Source: Bacteroidales bacterium (lineage in GTDB: Bacteria > Bacteroidota > Bacteroidia > Bacteroidales > Paludibacteraceae). Taken from it: 10,835 nucleotides of DNA. The stretch spans positions 1 through 10,835 of the forward strand of contig CAAFXN010000090.1 in the NCBI GenBank assembly GCA_900766775.1. Direction: 5' to 3'. Below the pieces are notes generated by a model. It was not told the origin of the DNA. It made no database searches and saw nothing but the letters and a program-made list of their open reading frames with translations. A program made the position numbers and the translations under genes. Below, piece by piece: positions 1 to 8,500 of this stretch (its first letter is position 1; every line of letters starts with the position of its first letter).

Positions 1-21
1 AGACGTGTGCTCTTCCGATCT
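1..21 (+). other. Illumina adapter remnant at contig end (artefact)
   Basis: The window opens with AGACGTGTGCTCTTCCGATC followed by T, which matches the last 21 bases of the standard Illumina TruSeq read-2 adapter. An exact match this long at the first base of a contig is best explained by untrimmed adapter carried into the assembly. The open frame reads straight through it: a GTG at 7 and the codons for L-F-R-S come from the adapter, so any gene start placed here is false. Confidence 0.95.
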
Positions 22-1311
22 TCGCGGAGCGTTCTGCTGCGGTGTGTGCTGTTGCAGTGCGCTCTGTGTATGTGTTTCGCGGCGCCGCTCCATGCCGAAC
101 TGCGCACGCTGCGCACCCGTCTGCTCGCCGACGCGCTGGCGGAGCAGGACGGCGAGCGCCCCTCCATGCAGCGCCCCTTCCTCTACCTTGACAATGGTGT
201 CGTGGACGGACAGGACGAGAACAACACCCTCGAGATTTCCTTCGACGAGATGAGCCACGACGTGCATTTCTACACCTACACCGTCTGCCACCTCAACGCC
301 GACGGCAACCCGAGCGCGCTCCTCTCTTCCGAGTATCTGCGAGGGTTTACCACGATGGATATTACTGATTATCAGCATTCTATCAATACGCAGCGGGACT
401 ACACGCACTACCGTTTCAACTTCCCGAACGAGGATATGCAACTATTGGCGAGCGGGCTCTATGCCCTGCATATCTACGAAGACGGCGACCGCGACAAGAC
501 GATTGCTTGGGTGCCTTTTGCCGTGGTGGACCCGAAGGTTACGATAGATGCTAATGCTCACTCGAAGACCATCAAGGAACTGAATGGGCATTATCAGCAA
601 GTGGATATCGATGTGTCGATGACGGACCTTGTCCTGCGCGACCCGCAGGAGTTCACGCTTGTGGTGCGTCAGAACGGTCGAACGGATAACGCTGCTATCC
701 TCCGTCAGCCGACCTTCGTGGAGAGCAAGCGTCTGCGCTACATCAACCACCCGTCGCTCGTGTTCGAGGGCGGCAACGAGTACCGCCATTTTGATGCTTA
801 CTCGGCGTACTATGCGGGCACGGGTATCGAACGAATTGCCTACGACAACCGCGACTACCATGTCCTTCTCTTCCCCGATGCGCCGCGCGAGGGCGTTTAT
901 ATACACGAATACGATGTCGATGGGCAGTATCGCGTGAACGCTGAGCGCACCTCCGACCCCGACACGGAGGCGGAGTACATGTGGGTGCACTGGCTCTTCG
1001 TGTGCGAGCAACCGTGGTTCGATGGTGCGGTCTATGTGTGCGGCGACCTTTTCGACAACGAGATGAGTCTTCGCAACCGTATGCAGTACGACACTGAGCA
1101 GGGGGCTTACTACCTCACCTCCCTCGTGAAGCAGGGCGGTTACGACTATCAGTATCGGTTTCTGCCTAAGGGTGAGCGCGCTGCGAGCACGCTACGGACG
1201 GACGGCGCTTATTGGCAGACGCAAAACGAATATACTATCTATGTCTTTTATCGTCCCTTCGGCGCTCGCGCAGACCAACTCGTCGGTTTGCAGAGGCTGA
1301 GCAGCAACTGA
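22..1311 (+). CDS. Type IX secretion system plug protein (DUF5103 family), 5'-partial
   Basis: This gene encodes a homologue of the T9SS plug protein (formerly DUF5103). In Flavobacterium johnsoniae the Plug closes the periplasmic end of the giant SprA translocon when no PorV-bound substrate is engaged. Genomic sequence starts at codon 22-24. The first residues (SRSVLLRCVLLQ, then a hydrophobic run ending PLHA before EL) are most of a Sec signal peptide, so only a few N-terminal codons are missing. Family hallmarks follow in order: YLDNGVV, an LEISFDEMSHDVHFYTYTV strand pair, CHLNADGNPSALLSSEYLRG, DITDYQHSINT, YTHYRFNFPNED and SGLYALHIYEDGD. The middle has FEGGNEYRHFDAYS. The C-terminal beta domain has YVCGDLFDNEMSLRNRMQYD, TSLVKQGGYDYQYRFLP and an ending YTIYVFYRPFGARADQLVG. 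Length fits the family at roughly 430 residues. The transporter gene begins 20 bases downstream. Family recognition is from memory of its conserved motifs; the mechanism is known from F. johnsoniae only. Confidence 0.88.
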   Translation, partial: SRSVLLRCVLLQCALCMCFAAPLHAELRTLRTRLLADALAEQDGERPSMQRPFLYLDNGVVDGQDENNTLEISFDEMSHDVHFYTYTVCHLNADGNPSALLSSEYLRGFTTMDITDYQHSINTQRDYTHYRFNFPNEDMQLLASGLYALHIYEDGDRDKTIAWVPFAVVDPKVTIDANAHSKTIKELNGHYQQVDIDVSMTDLVLRDPQEFTLVVRQNGRTDNAAILRQPTFVESKRLRYINHPSLVFEGGNEYRHFDAYSAYYAGTGIERIAYDNRDYHVLLFPDAPREGVYIHEYDVDGQYRVNAERTSDPDTEAEYMWVHWLFVCEQPWFDGAVYVCGDLFDNEMSLRNRMQYDTEQGAYYLTSLVKQGGYDYQYRFLPKGERAASTLRTDGAYWQTQNEYTIYVFYRPFGARADQLVGLQRLSSN

Positions 1312-1331
1312 CGGTACAACCATTGAAGCAT

Positions 1332-3002
1332 ATGCAACAACTGTTTGAATTCATAACCGCTCCTACCATCACGCAGTCCGTTTTGCTCCTGACGCTGGTT
1401 ATCACCTTGGGGCTATGGTTAGGCGAGCGGGCGAAAATCGGGCATTTCTCGCTCGGCGTAACGTGGGTGCTGTTCGTTGGTATCGTCCTCTCCGCTTTGG
1501 GCGTCCGTATCAACCACGACGTGGCGCAGTTCGCCAACACCTTCGGCTTGATACTCTTTGTATATAGCATCGGCTTGCAGGTCGGTCCGTCCTTCGCGCC
1601 GTTCAAGCGCAGCGGTTTGCAACTGAACCTCTTGGCGACCGCCGTTGTCCTGCTCGGCTGCCTCTGCACGATAGGGCTGCATTACGCCACGGGTATCGGC
1701 ATGGACACGTTGGACGGAGTCCTCTCGGGTGCTGTGGCGAGCACCCCCGCGCTGGCGGCTGTGCAGCAGGCGTGTCAGGATGTGATAGGCAGCGTATCGC
1801 CCTCTGTGGCAACGGGTTATGCCGTGGCTTATCCTTTGTCTATCGTGGGTACAATCCTCGCGATGGAACTCATCCGTCTGCTCTTCCGCGTGCGCCTGCC
1901 TGAGGAGCAAGCCCGTCTGCAAGCGGAGGGTAGGGAACGCTCCGAGGAGCCCGTATGCGTGGATATCACGCTCCGCAACCCGCAGTTGCCGCTCCTGACC
2001 ATCCACGACCTGCGCCGCCTCTGCCCCATCCGCGAGATGGTCGTCAGCCGCGTCATACGACCCGACGGCTCTGATGAACTCATCCACGAGCAGACCACTT
2101 TCGGCAACGGCGACACCATCCGCGTGCTCACCGACAAACAGCATGTGGACACGCTTCGCCTGCTCGGCACGCTCAAGAACTATAGTTTCCGCTCTCGCGA
2201 GCACTCCGACCACCTCGTCTCGCGCCGTATTGTGGTAACACGCGCTGAGTGCAACGGCAAGCGCATCGCTTCGTTCAACCTCCGTCGGCAGTACCATGCT
2301 ACGATTACGCGCGTTAACCGTGCGGGCATCGACCTGCTTGCTACGCCTGAGTTGGTCTTGCAGTTGGGCGACCGCCTCGTCGTGGTGGGCGACCGCGGGG
2401 ATGTGCAGCGCGTGGCGGACACCTTCGGCAACGAACTGAAACGCTTGGACCTGCCCAACCTCCTGCCGGTCTTCTTCGGTATCGTGTTGGGTATCTGCTT
2501 GGGGCTGCTACCTGTTCCTCTGCCCTTCCTCCATCAGACTTTCCGTCTCGGGCTGGCTGGCGGCGCGCTCATCGTCGCCCTGCTCATTGGACGCTTCGGA
2601 CCTTACTACAACATGGTTACTTTCGCCACCACCTCGGCGAACATGATGCTCCGTCAGGTAGGGCTCACCCTCTTCCTCGCGGCACTCGGATTGGAGGCGG
2701 GCGAACAGTTCGTTCCCACCATCCTCTCGGGCGGCTATATGTGGGTGCTGTACGGCTTTATCATCACTATGGTGCCGCTCCTGATAGTCGGCGGCATAGC
2801 CTATAAGGGGCTGAAGATGAATTACTTCAAGGTCGTCGGATTGTTGGCGGGCGCGATGACGGCGGCACCTGCCTTGGCATATGCTGAGTCGTTCGCCGAC
2901 GACAACGACCAAGCCTCCGTCTGCTACGCCACGGTCTATCCCCTCACCACCTTCCTCCGCGTCATGGCTGCCCAACTACTCATCATCTTCTTCTGCGCAT
3001 AG
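1332..3002 (+). CDS. YidE/YbjL/AspT-family transporter with two RCK_C domains
   Basis: This is a 556-residue inner-membrane transporter of the aspartate:alanine exchanger (AAEx) family. It is built as an internal duplication, with about six hydrophobic segments in each half (roughly residues 15-184 and 373-553) around a soluble centre. Matching motifs in the halves show the duplication: GLILFVYSIGLQVGPSF (72-88) with GLTLFLAALGLEAGEQF (444-460), LSGAVASTPALA (131-142) with LAGAMTAAPALA (505-516), and AYPLS with VYPLT. The centre holds two TrkA-C/RCK_C-like domains, about 205-280 and 295-370; each ends in a GD-x-(I/L)-x-V strand (NGDTIRVL and LGDRLVVVGD), typical of ligand-sensing lobes. I chose ATG 1332 because the open frame continues upstream to 1212 only by overlapping the plug gene, and the family N-terminus begins near this methionine. 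No Shine-Dalgarno site is visible. The substrate cannot be read from the sequence; AspT exchanges aspartate and alanine, but most relatives are uncharacterised. It is probably co-transcribed with the plug gene 20 bases upstream, although a functional link is not obvious. Confidence 0.9.
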   Translation: MQQLFEFITAPTITQSVLLLTLVITLGLWLGERAKIGHFSLGVTWVLFVGIVLSALGVRINHDVAQFANTFGLILFVYSIGLQVGPSFAPFKRSGLQLNLLATAVVLLGCLCTIGLHYATGIGMDTLDGVLSGAVASTPALAAVQQACQDVIGSVSPSVATGYAVAYPLSIVGTILAMELIRLLFRVRLPEEQARLQAEGRERSEEPVCVDITLRNPQLPLLTIHDLRRLCPIREMVVSRVIRPDGSDELIHEQTTFGNGDTIRVLTDKQHVDTLRLLGTLKNYSFRSREHSDHLVSRRIVVTRAECNGKRIASFNLRRQYHATITRVNRAGIDLLATPELVLQLGDRLVVVGDRGDVQRVADTFGNELKRLDLPNLLPVFFGIVLGICLGLLPVPLPFLHQTFRLGLAGGALIVALLIGRFGPYYNMVTFATTSANMMLRQVGLTLFLAALGLEAGEQFVPTILSGGYMWVLYGFIITMVPLLIVGGIAYKGLKMNYFKVVGLLAGAMTAAPALAYAESFADDNDQASVCYATVYPLTTFLRVMAAQLLIIFFCA

Positions 3003-3068
3003 CGGAATCTGCGGGCGGGGAATTATACTGGGGTCATTTTACGTAGTATTTTCTCCCGACAAAGAGCG

Positions 3069-3115
3069 TTTGACAAATGCTTTATTGACAAATTAAATGC
3101 CTTTTAACTGTCAAA
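3069..3115. repeat. TTGACAAAT direct repeats with inverted TGTCAAA half-site
   Basis: TTGACAAAT occurs at 3070-3078 and again at 3085-3093, a 15-base period. TGTCAAA at 3109-3115 is the reverse complement of TTTGACA at 3069-3075. The cluster lies 34 bases upstream of the -33 element of the next promoter, where a regulator could bind. The region is A+T-rich, so chance is a real alternative. The rest of 3003-3148 has no gene and no clear terminator for the transporter. Confidence 0.3.
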
Positions 3116-3148
3116 AAGTGTGAAAAAATGGATTTTTTTTGTATTTTA

Positions 3149-3180
3149 TTTGGCTATTTCAAAAAAAAGCAGTACTTTTG
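3149..3180 (+). promoter_or_regulatory. Bacteroidota-type promoter for the 3257 gene
   Basis: The -33 element TTTG is at 3149-3152 and the -7 element TACTTTTG (consensus TAnnTTTG) is at 3173-3180, separated by 20 bases. This fits the primary sigma factor pattern of Bacteroidota. The spacer contains an A8 run (3161-3168). Transcription would begin near 3187, giving a leader of roughly 70 bases before ATG 3257. Confidence 0.72.
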
Positions 3181-3181
3181 C

Positions 3182-3233
3182 GCGTCTTTTTGCGAAACGG
3201 AATGATAGTTCAGTTTGCAAAAGACGCTTTTTT
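3182..3233 (+). other. Leader hairpin followed by T6, terminator- or attenuator-like
   Basis: GCGTCTTTTTGC (3182-3193) pairs with GCAAAAGACGC (3217-3227), leaving one bulged T. Pairing can extend through GAAAC and GTTT to a loop around 3199-3210. T6 follows directly at 3228-3233. A G+C-rich stem base next to a T run is the layout of an intrinsic terminator, yet it sits in the 5' UTR, 23 bases before ATG 3257. It could act as an attenuator, define a short leader RNA, or simply stabilise the mRNA 5' end. The stem middle is A-U-rich, so stability is moderate. Confidence 0.5.
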
Positions 3234-3256
3234 GTTAAACTAAAAGTCTGTTTTTT

Positions 3257-5368
3257 ATGAAAAAACTTACCTCTTATCTTTTTGCGTTTATCGCAAGCGT
3301 CTGCATGAGCGTGGCTTATGCAGAAGATGACATCAAGTTTATTCTTAATGTGGATAATCCTGCTATTGTCCCCTCTATCACTGTCAACTATGTGGATATA
3401 GATTTGGTTGCAGGGGACAACGAAATCACCGTTCCTTGGGTTACGGAAGAGGCTGAAAGCGGATATGCTTCCGTGTATTTTTATCCTCAGACGGGTGGTG
3501 GAAAGCATCAACAGGTGAAATCTATCACTGCTTCCGTGGACACGGCAACTAATTTTGTGCAGGACTACAGTGCATGGGTTCTTGAGGTGGATTCTACTTG
3601 CCATGGCGTTACCTACACGGTTGTAACGGAGACCCTCGGCACTGATTCTGTGATTATTGTTACCGATGAATTTAGCAAGGTAAAGGCACGCTTTGGCGGC
3701 GGAACGATTAAGCTGACCGGAGATACCACGGTAGTATGGTTTTCCTCGGATACTGAGAAATTCTCCGATTTGCCTTTCTCGTTCTCAGGTGCACAGATTC
3801 CGGGTACTTGGAATTATTACGATTTGTATCAAGTGCTGCTGAATGGCGTAGAGGTTAAAAATGTAGATAGTTATGGCACATTCTCCGTTACTCCTGCCAA
3901 GGGTGATACTATCAAGGTGCTTGCTAATGCGCCTGCCGGTTTGTGGTATCCTATATTCCTGAACTTTGCGGATGACAATGCGAAGGCTTCGGTTAAAAAA
4001 GTAGAAGTGGACGGTGTGGAAGTAGAGAAGAAAGACTCGCTGCACGTTAATTGGGGTGCAAGTGTGAAACTCTATTTCGACTTAGACAACTACGCACCGA
4101 AAGTAAATGACGGTAGCATCTCCAGCCCCTATTCCGGCTATCATGAGGTGAGCGGCGTAAGAGATACCGTAACGCTGAATATCACGGCAGAGAAGTATCA
4201 AGAAGTTGCATTTACTGTGATTGCACACGGCATAAACTGCTTTGACGCAAAATATCGTTCGGGATATTCTTATGTGCCTTTCGAATTGGAAGAGGGCAGC
4301 AATGCATTTACGCTCAACAGCAAGAACCCCTATGTGTATATTAGTGCTAATGAGGATTGCAAGATTGACTCAATCAAGGTGAATGGTGTGCTCACGAGCG
4401 AGAAATCTGTTTCCGTAACTGAAGGCATGGAGATTGAGGTATGGGCAGACAGCATTGTATATCAAGACATACACTTCACTGTAATTGCGCACAATGCGAA
4501 CTGCTTTGGCTTGCAAACTTACCCCGGCTATGTAGATATTGCTGTGGAAGAAGGTACGAATGCGATGGTTCTTATCAATAAGTACACCGGTTTGTATGTT
4601 GAGGAGAATAATGATTGCAAGATTGATTCGATAAAGGTAGATGGTGAGTTGCATACCTACGGTAGTATAGACTTTGAGGAGGGTACCGTTATTGAAGTCT
4701 GGGCAGACAGCATCCGTCGCAACAGCACATTCGTTGTGTATGTAGATAATACAGACTTGTTTACTACGCAAAATGTGATGAGAGGTGATTATGAGTATAT
4801 TGTTGATTATTACAACAAGTTTGTAACAGGTTATCAGTCGTTTAAGTTTGATCCCACTATTGATAACTCGTTTAGTTTCCGTTTGTATGATTATTGGGAA
4901 GGAATATATGCAGTTTATTATCTGAATGATGTGAAAGCAGAATCCTATGAAGGAAGTGCTGAACTTACCCTTGCCGACAAGGATGTTGTAAAGATTTATG
5001 TTAATGAGGTATCGCCCTTGGAAGTTACTTTCGCGGGTAATCAGTTGAGCACTGTAACGAATGTAACCAAAGACAGTATTACTGCTGTAGAAGACCTGAG
5101 TGCTCCTCTGTCGGTATTGCCGGGTACGGAGATATCCTTCGCTACTGCTGATACGGTAACCGTGAATGGTGTTGGCCACGAGGCAGTGGATGGCGTACAT
5201 ACGGTAGTGATTACTGAGGCTACTAAGATTGTGGTAGGCGAAGAGCAGAACACCGGCTTGAACGCTGCTACCGTAGCCGGTAAGGCTATCAAGCAACTGC
5301 GTGAGGGTCAGATTGTAATCATCAAGAACGGCGTAGAGTACAACGTATTGGGCGCAGAGATCCGCTAA
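3257..5368 (+). CDS. Secreted repeat protein with short T9SS-like C-terminal tail
   Basis: This 703-residue protein is of unknown function. MKKLTSYLFAFIASVCMSVAYA followed by ED is a clear signal peptide with cleavage near 22/23. The rest is predicted to be beta-rich. A diverged motif of the form I-K-V-x-G-V ... V-x-x-G-x-x-I-x-V-x-A-D recurs at about residues 193-224, 247-275, 371-398, 457-484 and 553-583. Two copies form a clean 88-residue tandem repeat (314-401 and 402-487), sharing FTVIAH, NCF, DCKIDSIKV and EVWADSI, with two cysteines per copy that could form a disulfide. The last 24 residues (LREGQIVII to LGAEIR) resemble short C-terminal tails common on exported Bacteroidales proteins and probably serve T9SS sorting; this is from memory of such proteins. 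The gene has its own promoter, leader hairpin and terminator, so it is likely monocistronic. It looks more A+T-rich at third positions than its neighbours, which may reflect high expression or separate ancestry. A surface or extracellular role is inferred from its export signals; no catalytic motif was seen. Confidence 0.87.
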   Translation: MKKLTSYLFAFIASVCMSVAYAEDDIKFILNVDNPAIVPSITVNYVDIDLVAGDNEITVPWVTEEAESGYASVYFYPQTGGGKHQQVKSITASVDTATNFVQDYSAWVLEVDSTCHGVTYTVVTETLGTDSVIIVTDEFSKVKARFGGGTIKLTGDTTVVWFSSDTEKFSDLPFSFSGAQIPGTWNYYDLYQVLLNGVEVKNVDSYGTFSVTPAKGDTIKVLANAPAGLWYPIFLNFADDNAKASVKKVEVDGVEVEKKDSLHVNWGASVKLYFDLDNYAPKVNDGSISSPYSGYHEVSGVRDTVTLNITAEKYQEVAFTVIAHGINCFDAKYRSGYSYVPFELEEGSNAFTLNSKNPYVYISANEDCKIDSIKVNGVLTSEKSVSVTEGMEIEVWADSIVYQDIHFTVIAHNANCFGLQTYPGYVDIAVEEGTNAMVLINKYTGLYVEENNDCKIDSIKVDGELHTYGSIDFEEGTVIEVWADSIRRNSTFVVYVDNTDLFTTQNVMRGDYEYIVDYYNKFVTGYQSFKFDPTIDNSFSFRLYDYWEGIYAVYYLNDVKAESYEGSAELTLADKDVVKIYVNEVSPLEVTFAGNQLSTVTNVTKDSITAVEDLSAPLSVLPGTEISFATADTVTVNGVGHEAVDGVHTVVITEATKIVVGEEQNTGLNAATVAGKAIKQLREGQIVIIKNGVEYNVLGAEIR
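4196..4717 (+). repeat. 88-residue tandem duplication inside the 3257 protein
   Basis: Unit 1 is 4196-4459 and unit 2 is 4460-4717, encoding residues 314-401 and 402-487. Shared blocks are YQ(E/D)xxFTVIAH, NCF, the EEG(S/T)NA block, DCKIDSIKV(N/D)G and IEVWADSI. Identity is strongest at the two ends and around the cysteines, and weak between, as expected of an old duplication of one folded domain. Confidence 0.82.
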
Positions 5369-5382
5369 TATCTAATTGAGAT

Positions 5383-5441
5383 ATACACACTCCGAAAGAG
5401 GCTGTCTAACAACTCAGGTTAGGCAGCCTCTTTTGGTGTAT
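5383..5441. terminator. Strong intrinsic terminator after the 3257 gene
   Basis: AAAGAGGCTGTCTAAC (5395-5410) pairs with GTTAGGCAGCCTCTTT (5418-5433) over 16 positions with a single G-U pair and a 7-base loop (AACTCAG). Outer bases ATACAC (5383-5388) and GTGTAT (5436-5441) can pair as well. The right arm ends in TTTT on the + strand. The hairpin starts 14 bases after the stop codon and separates this gene from the operon that follows. Confidence 0.85.
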
Positions 5442-5520
5442 GTTCGTTCCCAATACGGACGAGATAATTTTTTGGGGGGAGTTATTTTGGTGGTGAAATG
5501 TCATTTTCTATTGCTTTTCA

Positions 5521-5552
5521 TTTGCATATGTCTTTTTTTTTTAGTAACTTTG
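5521..5552 (+). promoter_or_regulatory. Bacteroidota-type promoter for the 5581 operon
   Basis: TTTG at 5521-5524 and TAACTTTG at 5545-5552 are separated by 20 bases, the same spacing as the promoter at 3149. The spacer contains T10 (5533-5542). Transcription would begin near 5559, giving a short leader. AAAGGTG at 5569-5575 is a weak Shine-Dalgarno-like site just before ATG 5581. Confidence 0.75.
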
Positions 5553-5580
5553 CGGCGTTTTTGCGAATAAAGGTGATTTT

Positions 5581-8500
5581 ATGAAAAGAATCGGTATATC
5601 AGGTCTGTTTTTAGTGCTTTCTCTTGGTTTGTTTGCGCAGCGGGCGCACCAAGTGAGCATCCCTTATATGATGGGTTTTGAGCAGGAGGGTACGGACTCA
5701 TTGGAGTTGGCGGACGAGTGGGTGCTGAACACCGGTGCGGCGGCGGATAAATGCTTAGACCGTTGGGCAGTGGGTAGCCATATAGCGAGCGATGGTAGTC
5801 GTTCGCTATATGTGGTTGATACGCTGGGGGACTTGGGATTTTGCCACAAAGCGAACTTGCAGTTTGCTTATCGGGATATGGTGCTGCCTGTGGGGTCGTA
5901 TTACCTGTCGTTTGACTGGTTGAACGCAGGCAATGAGCAGAATGTGCTGTATGTGGGTTTGGTATCTTATACGGATGAGAGCAAGGGTCCCGTAACGCTT
6001 ATCAAGGCAAGCACGACGACGGGCGTGTTGCCGACAACGCTCTTGAACGGCACCTGCTCGGGACCGTTGTACGGACAAAAGAAATGGCAGCAGTTCTTGT
6101 TTCCCTATTCGATAAATGTGGACTCGGCGGCGGCAGCGACGCAGACCTATCGTTTGTACGTGGCATGGGGCAACCGCGGTGGGCGCAAGACGGATGATTT
6201 CGGGGCATGCGTAGATAACATCCAGTTGGTGGACGCGCGATGCGTGGCTCCGTATGATGTGGAGGTGCAGTCGTTGGCATGCGATACCGTGGAAGTGAGT
6301 TGGAAAGGCGGTGCAGACAGTTATATCGTGCAGTATAGGCGGCAAGGTGGCAGATGGCTGAACCTTGCTTACGACCCGACGGCGGGCAACAAGGTGTTGC
6401 TGGAAGGTCTGTCGGAAGGCAGTTATAACTTCCGCGTGCGCGGCATCTGCCACGATACGGAGGGCAACGAGATGTATAGCGCGTTCACCGCTTATCAGGG
6501 AGATTATATCGTGTATTGCCCGGATTTGCACTGCGTGCCTTACTTCGATTTGGATGCCGCGGGGGTGCGATGCACCTACGGCGATTTGGAGTACGACTCT
6601 TGGAACGAGGACGCTCCCTATCAGAATGAGGGCAAGATAGACTATGGCATTGCCTCGGAGTGGAGTAGGCATACGACCTGCTGGGACAAGACCCTGACCG
6701 ACCCGAACACGGGCGGGGCGTTGTCGCTGGTGCCGGAGAATGCGGTAGCATCGGTGCGGTTGGGAAACCCGCGGTTTGGCGGCGAGACGGAGGCTGTAAC
6801 CTATACGATGGAGGTTACCGAAGACATGACGATTCTGCTGCTGCAATACGCCGTGGTGCTGCAAGACCCTGCGCACGACTCCAAGAGTCAGCCTCGCTTC
6901 ACACTGGAGATAAAAGACGAGACGGGGGCGGATATAGACTATACATGCGGCTATGTGAGTTTCGTAGCCGACTCGACGCGGGAGGGATGGCATACCTATA
7001 ACGACCCGAAACTATTCGGGACGGTAACATGGAAAGACTGGACTACTGTTGGGCTTCATCTGGAGAAATACGTGGGCAAGACCATCACCATCCGTTTGGC
7101 TACCTACGACTGTACGGAGGAAGGGCACTTCGGCTATGCTTACTACACGATAGACTGTGTCTCGGCATCGATAGAAACGAGCGGTTGCGGTGCGGACAAT
7201 CAGGTGCGCGCCAGTGCGCCGGACGGGTTTAACTATGAGTGGCGCCGCAACGGCGAAGAGACGGTGCTGGGCACTACGCAGGAGGTGGAGTTGAGCACGA
7301 GCGATTCGGCGGTGTATGTATGCACGCTGACGAACAAAGAGTTGCCGGACTGTCAGTTTGACCTGTCGGTATTGGTGATGCCGCGTTATCCTATACCAGA
7401 GGTGTCGTGGATGGCAGACCCGCATGATTGCAAGAACATCGTGGTGTTCAAAGACAAGAGTTTTGTACGCACCATCAGCGGCGGAAAGGCGCATGACCAC
7501 TACGGCGAGCGAACAGACGGACGCATCTGGGACTTCGGCGACGGGGTGCAGTCGGACAAGGCGGAGGTAACGCATGTCTTCCCCGCCGAGGGAGGCAGTT
7601 TTCAGGTGCATTTGGCAACATGGTTAGGCGAGGCACGCGAGGGGAGTTGCTATGTAGATACGGTCATCACCATCAAGTTGCCCCCTATCATGGATACCGA
7701 GATCGTGATAGACACGACGGTTTGCGAAGGCGAGACGGTGAATATGCGGTCGTATGGGGGTATGATTTACAGCGAGACGGGCGATTATGAGATGGAGAAG
7801 CAGTTGCCCAACGGTTGCCAACAACATACCACGCTGCACATGGTGGTGTTGCCTTTTGTTCCGACGGAGATAGACACCGTGGTATGCTATGGCGATACGC
7901 TGACGATGGACGGGCATGTGTATGAGCCGCGCGAAGACGGGTTGCTGGAGATTGTCTATCCGCGTGAGCCCTGCGACAGTGTGGTGCGCGTCAGTGTGCG
8001 CTATGCGGAGCCGCTGCTGCCGGAGATAGACATCACGCAGATGGGCGACTCGCTGGAGGCGGCGATTGTGCTCATCGGGGGGACGGGATATACCTATTAT
8101 CGTATAGACGACGGAGCGCCGCAGTCGGATACACAGTTGCTGATGGCAGAGGCAGGAGAGTACGTCTTCGCGTTCTACAACGAGTACGGTTGCGCGGTGG
8201 AGCGCATGGTGCAAGTGGAGTCGCCTTGCTTGCGCGATATGATATTTCAGCGCTGGAATGACCTGCTGTCGCTCAAGAATGCGGAGTATAACGGTGGACT
8301 GCAATTGGTTGATTATCAGTGGTACGAGGATGGCGTTTTGCTGGAAGGGGAGACCAAATCGTACTACTATGCGGTGGATGGTTTGAAGATGGGCAGCCGT
8401 TATCACTGTGCGGTGCATTTGGCAGATGGTAGCGCACAAGAGACCTGCGAATATACGGCGGTAGATTTGATGAACAGTACTTCGGAAGCAGGCGCGTCTC

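Noticed and set aside
1212..1331. Upstream start (ATG 1212) for the transporter
   Set aside because: It would overlap the plug gene by 100 bases in another frame and add a basic, non-conserved stretch; ATG 1332 gives the usual family N-terminus.
3146..3604. Reverse-strand open frame (152 codons) across the 3257 leader
   Set aside because: It covers the promoter, hairpin and signal peptide of the 3257 gene and reads as an Arg/Lys-rich shadow with no domain.
5383..5441. Inverted repeat considered as an insertion-sequence end or recombinase site
   Set aside because: Its position just after a stop codon, short loop and T run fit a terminator; no transposase or recombinase gene is present in the window.
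5376..5570. Small open frame (64 codons) between the terminator and the adhesin gene
   Set aside because: It contains the terminator right arm and the promoter elements of the next operon, lacks a ribosome-binding site, and has no protein-like conservation that I can recognise.
5806..6993. Long reverse-strand open frame (395 codons) opposite the adhesin gene
   Set aside because: It lies wholly inside a well-supported gene, has no recognisable domain, and is rich in Arg and His as expected from the complement of a G+C-rich coding frame.
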